This document shows positions 62,396-64,000 of a stretch of 64,000 nt of DNA, piece after piece (the stretch's first letter is position 1; each line of letters begins with the position of its first letter). The position numbers and the translations under genes were made by a program. The stretch is from Psoroptes ovis (taxonomy: Eukaryota > Arthropoda > Arachnida > Sarcoptiformes > Psoroptidae): NCBI GenBank assembly GCA_002943765.1, contig PQWQ01000006.1, positions 3,472,001 to 3,536,000 on the forward strand, read 5' to 3'. A model generated the notes under the pieces. It was not told where the DNA came from. It ran no database searches and saw nothing but the letters and a program-made list of their open reading frames with translations.

Positions 62396-63322
62396 ATGAT
62401 TACATTTAAAAATTTGTCGATAATTGTTACTATAATTCTGATTATACAAAAACAAAAATGTGAAGCAAATGAAATTGAAAATGAAAATGCAATGCATCCC
62501 ACGACACAGAATAAATTTCCAGCTGCAGTTGATTCATATCATCAAATCCGTTATATAGAAGTGCCATCACAAAGACATGGGCCTAAAGAACCACAAATAC
62601 ATACATTAACAACACATTCATTGCCCATGAAATTATTATTCCGTACTACTTCAAGTCATTTACATGTTGATCAACAAGATGATCATATACCGGATCCAGT
62701 TACGCATACAATGCCGCAAAATAAAGATTATCGTTATTCATCATCATCACAAATACAATCAACTCGATTAGCATCACCACAATTTACACCATCATTATCG
62801 CCACCACAGCAAACAACTGCTTCACCACCTCAATTAGCAATGCCATTGCAAGATCCTATGATATCACCAATTATTCCAGCTAGAATGATGGCATTTATTC
62901 CAATTACAGGAGCACTGCCATCGCCATCACCAACACCACAGACTCCAACAGATCAATCCATCGCATATCAACAATCTCCATTAACTGAACCACAATTGAT
63001 TCCGATTTATCCAACTACTAAACAATTTTTCAACGCTCCATTAACACAGCAGCCAATCACATATGCAGCTGCAACAGCTACGCAATTTTTATGGCCATTA
63101 AATTTTTATCCAATGGTGCCTGTAAATAATTATAACAATAATCGTCCACGTCATCATCATCATCCATTGCCAAGATTTCATTTAAAAAATCGAATATTTC
63201 CATCGCCACCACCACCACCACCACCGGTTAAACAATTAACTGGTTTCTATTATCCAATCAACAACAATCATCGAATGAATGGTGGTGGTGTAAACAATAT
63301 TCTATGGCATCCATTTGGATAA
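62396..63322 (+). CDS. Secreted Pro/Gln-rich protein with a partial core domain (family member 6, single exon)
   Basis: 308 residues in one exon. The first in-frame ATG is at 62396 and gives a signal peptide (FKNLSIIVTIILIIQ ... CEA). The earlier part of the open frame has no ATG. Residues about 35-90 match the first half of the family core: AAVDSYHQIRYIEVPSQ, then LPMKLLFRTTSSHLHVDQQ, parallel to AAVVSNHRVEFRDVPS and PVNLLFKSASSNLNIQQ. The second half (QESQSEDEP ... QEIQPV) is absent and is replaced by a long Pro/Ser/Gln/Thr-rich region with a PPPPPPP run, ending WHPFG. None of the family introns is present. It could be a processed relative that acquired a new tail, or an ancient branch. It is probably secreted; its role is unknown. 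Confidence 0.82.
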   Translation: MITFKNLSIIVTIILIIQKQKCEANEIENENAMHPTTQNKFPAAVDSYHQIRYIEVPSQRHGPKEPQIHTLTTHSLPMKLLFRTTSSHLHVDQQDDHIPDPVTHTMPQNKDYRYSSSSQIQSTRLASPQFTPSLSPPQQTTASPPQLAMPLQDPMISPIIPARMMAFIPITGALPSPSPTPQTPTDQSIAYQQSPLTEPQLIPIYPTTKQFFNAPLTQQPITYAAATATQFLWPLNFYPMVPVNNYNNNRPRHHHHPLPRFHLKNRIFPSPPPPPPPVKQLTGFYYPINNNHRMNGGGVNNILWHPFG

Positions 63323-64000
63323 TAAAATAAATAAATAGGTCAAACAGTTTTTTTCTGCAGACAAACGCTCTTATTTCAGTTTTTTTCACCATAATAAAAA
63401 TGATAATTTTATTCTTTATTATATAATATTTTTTTCCATAATTATTTGTACATTATCATCCATATCACAATGTCATCACATTAATTTCATAAAACAAAAG
63501 AAATTTTCAAAAAATGTATTTTTTTCGTTTCATTTGTTTCTATAATATAATTTTGGCTTTAATTTTTAATTACATAATAATTACATTTTAATGTTTCATT
63601 TATTCAATGTTTTTTTCTTGTTTTTTTAGAAACAACATTTAAAAAATGAAAATTTTTTTACATTGTTATTGATGATGATGATAATCAATTGATCGTCAAA
63701 CGGTGATAACGATTATGTTTTGTTATGTTTAAAACAATTTACAAAAAACAGAAGAATTATCCAATTTCAAATGGTTTATAATATTCATTATTTGACTAAT
63801 TTTTAGACAGAAAAAAAGCGTAGTAACCATTGAAGGACATTAACAGCTCATATAAAAATAAAATGAATAATAAGAATAATTTTTATTGTTATTATTATCA
63901 TTATTATGTAATTTTGAATAGCATGAAATTTACATTTAATTTCTCAAGATTTTCGTAGACAATTTCTGATCATTATCAGTCGTAGACGTTTCATTTTTTC
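63323..64000. other. 3' flank, AT-rich
   Basis: AATAAA words directly follow the stop of the Pro-rich gene. Nothing else is recognisable up to the end of the window. Confidence 0.5.

Noticed and set aside
1..64000. CRISPR arrays, bacterial operons, tRNA and rRNA genes
   Set aside because: The DNA is eukaryotic with spliceosomal introns. No spaced direct-repeat array, cloverleaf or rRNA core sequence was seen by eye.

Overview
The window looks like nuclear DNA of a small arthropod, most likely an astigmatid (dust, scab or storage) mite. The DNA is extremely AT-rich, with many short triplet repeats. Real genes are split by tiny introns, mostly 50-80 bp, with GTAAG/GTGAG donors and T-rich AG acceptors. 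The invertebrate-type latrophilin and the secreted Gly-rich protein family fit that guess, but no rRNA, mitochondrial or species marker is present, so the assignment is an inference.

Layout. 1-16.0 kb: no recognisable exon, only simple repeats; probably the 5' flank or a long first intron of the next gene. 16.0-21.6 kb: a latrophilin/CIRL adhesion GPCR (SUEL lectin, HRM, GAIN/GPS, seven TM segments, long tail) lacking only its signal-peptide exon. It has two interchangeable copies of one lectin exon. 22.3-32.0 kb: a graveyard of mobile elements in both orientations, with broken BEL/Pao gag, at least three related non-LTR retrotransposons, Ty3/gypsy reverse transcriptase, a lone LTR, Merlin (ISXO2/IS1016-like) transposase and several Tc1/mariner pieces. 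34.4-36.2 kb: a secreted Ser/Gly-rich protein. 37.6-40.3 kb: a divergent secreted catalase. 46.5-59.4 kb: four tandem Gly-rich secreted protein genes, three of them very recent duplicates with their promoters. 62.4-63.3 kb: an intronless, Pro-rich relative.

The most interesting system is the six-gene secreted family from 34.4 to 63.3 kb. All members share a core of up to about 110 residues (signature H-x-V/I-x-Y/F-x-D/E-V/M-P-S, then QE-x2-S-x-DEP, then QEIQPV). The flanking low-complexity arms change completely between members: Ser-rich repeats, Gly-Gly-Tyr/Phe, or Pro/Gln. Splice phases, a 7- or 3-codon first exon and a TATATAAA box are shared, so common descent is clear although the arms do not align. 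I infer an extracellular or cuticle-type structural role; no family name is claimed. The catalase sits inside this cluster and is also secreted.

Limits: splice sites were read by eye from frame and consensus. No transcript, database or folding result was available.
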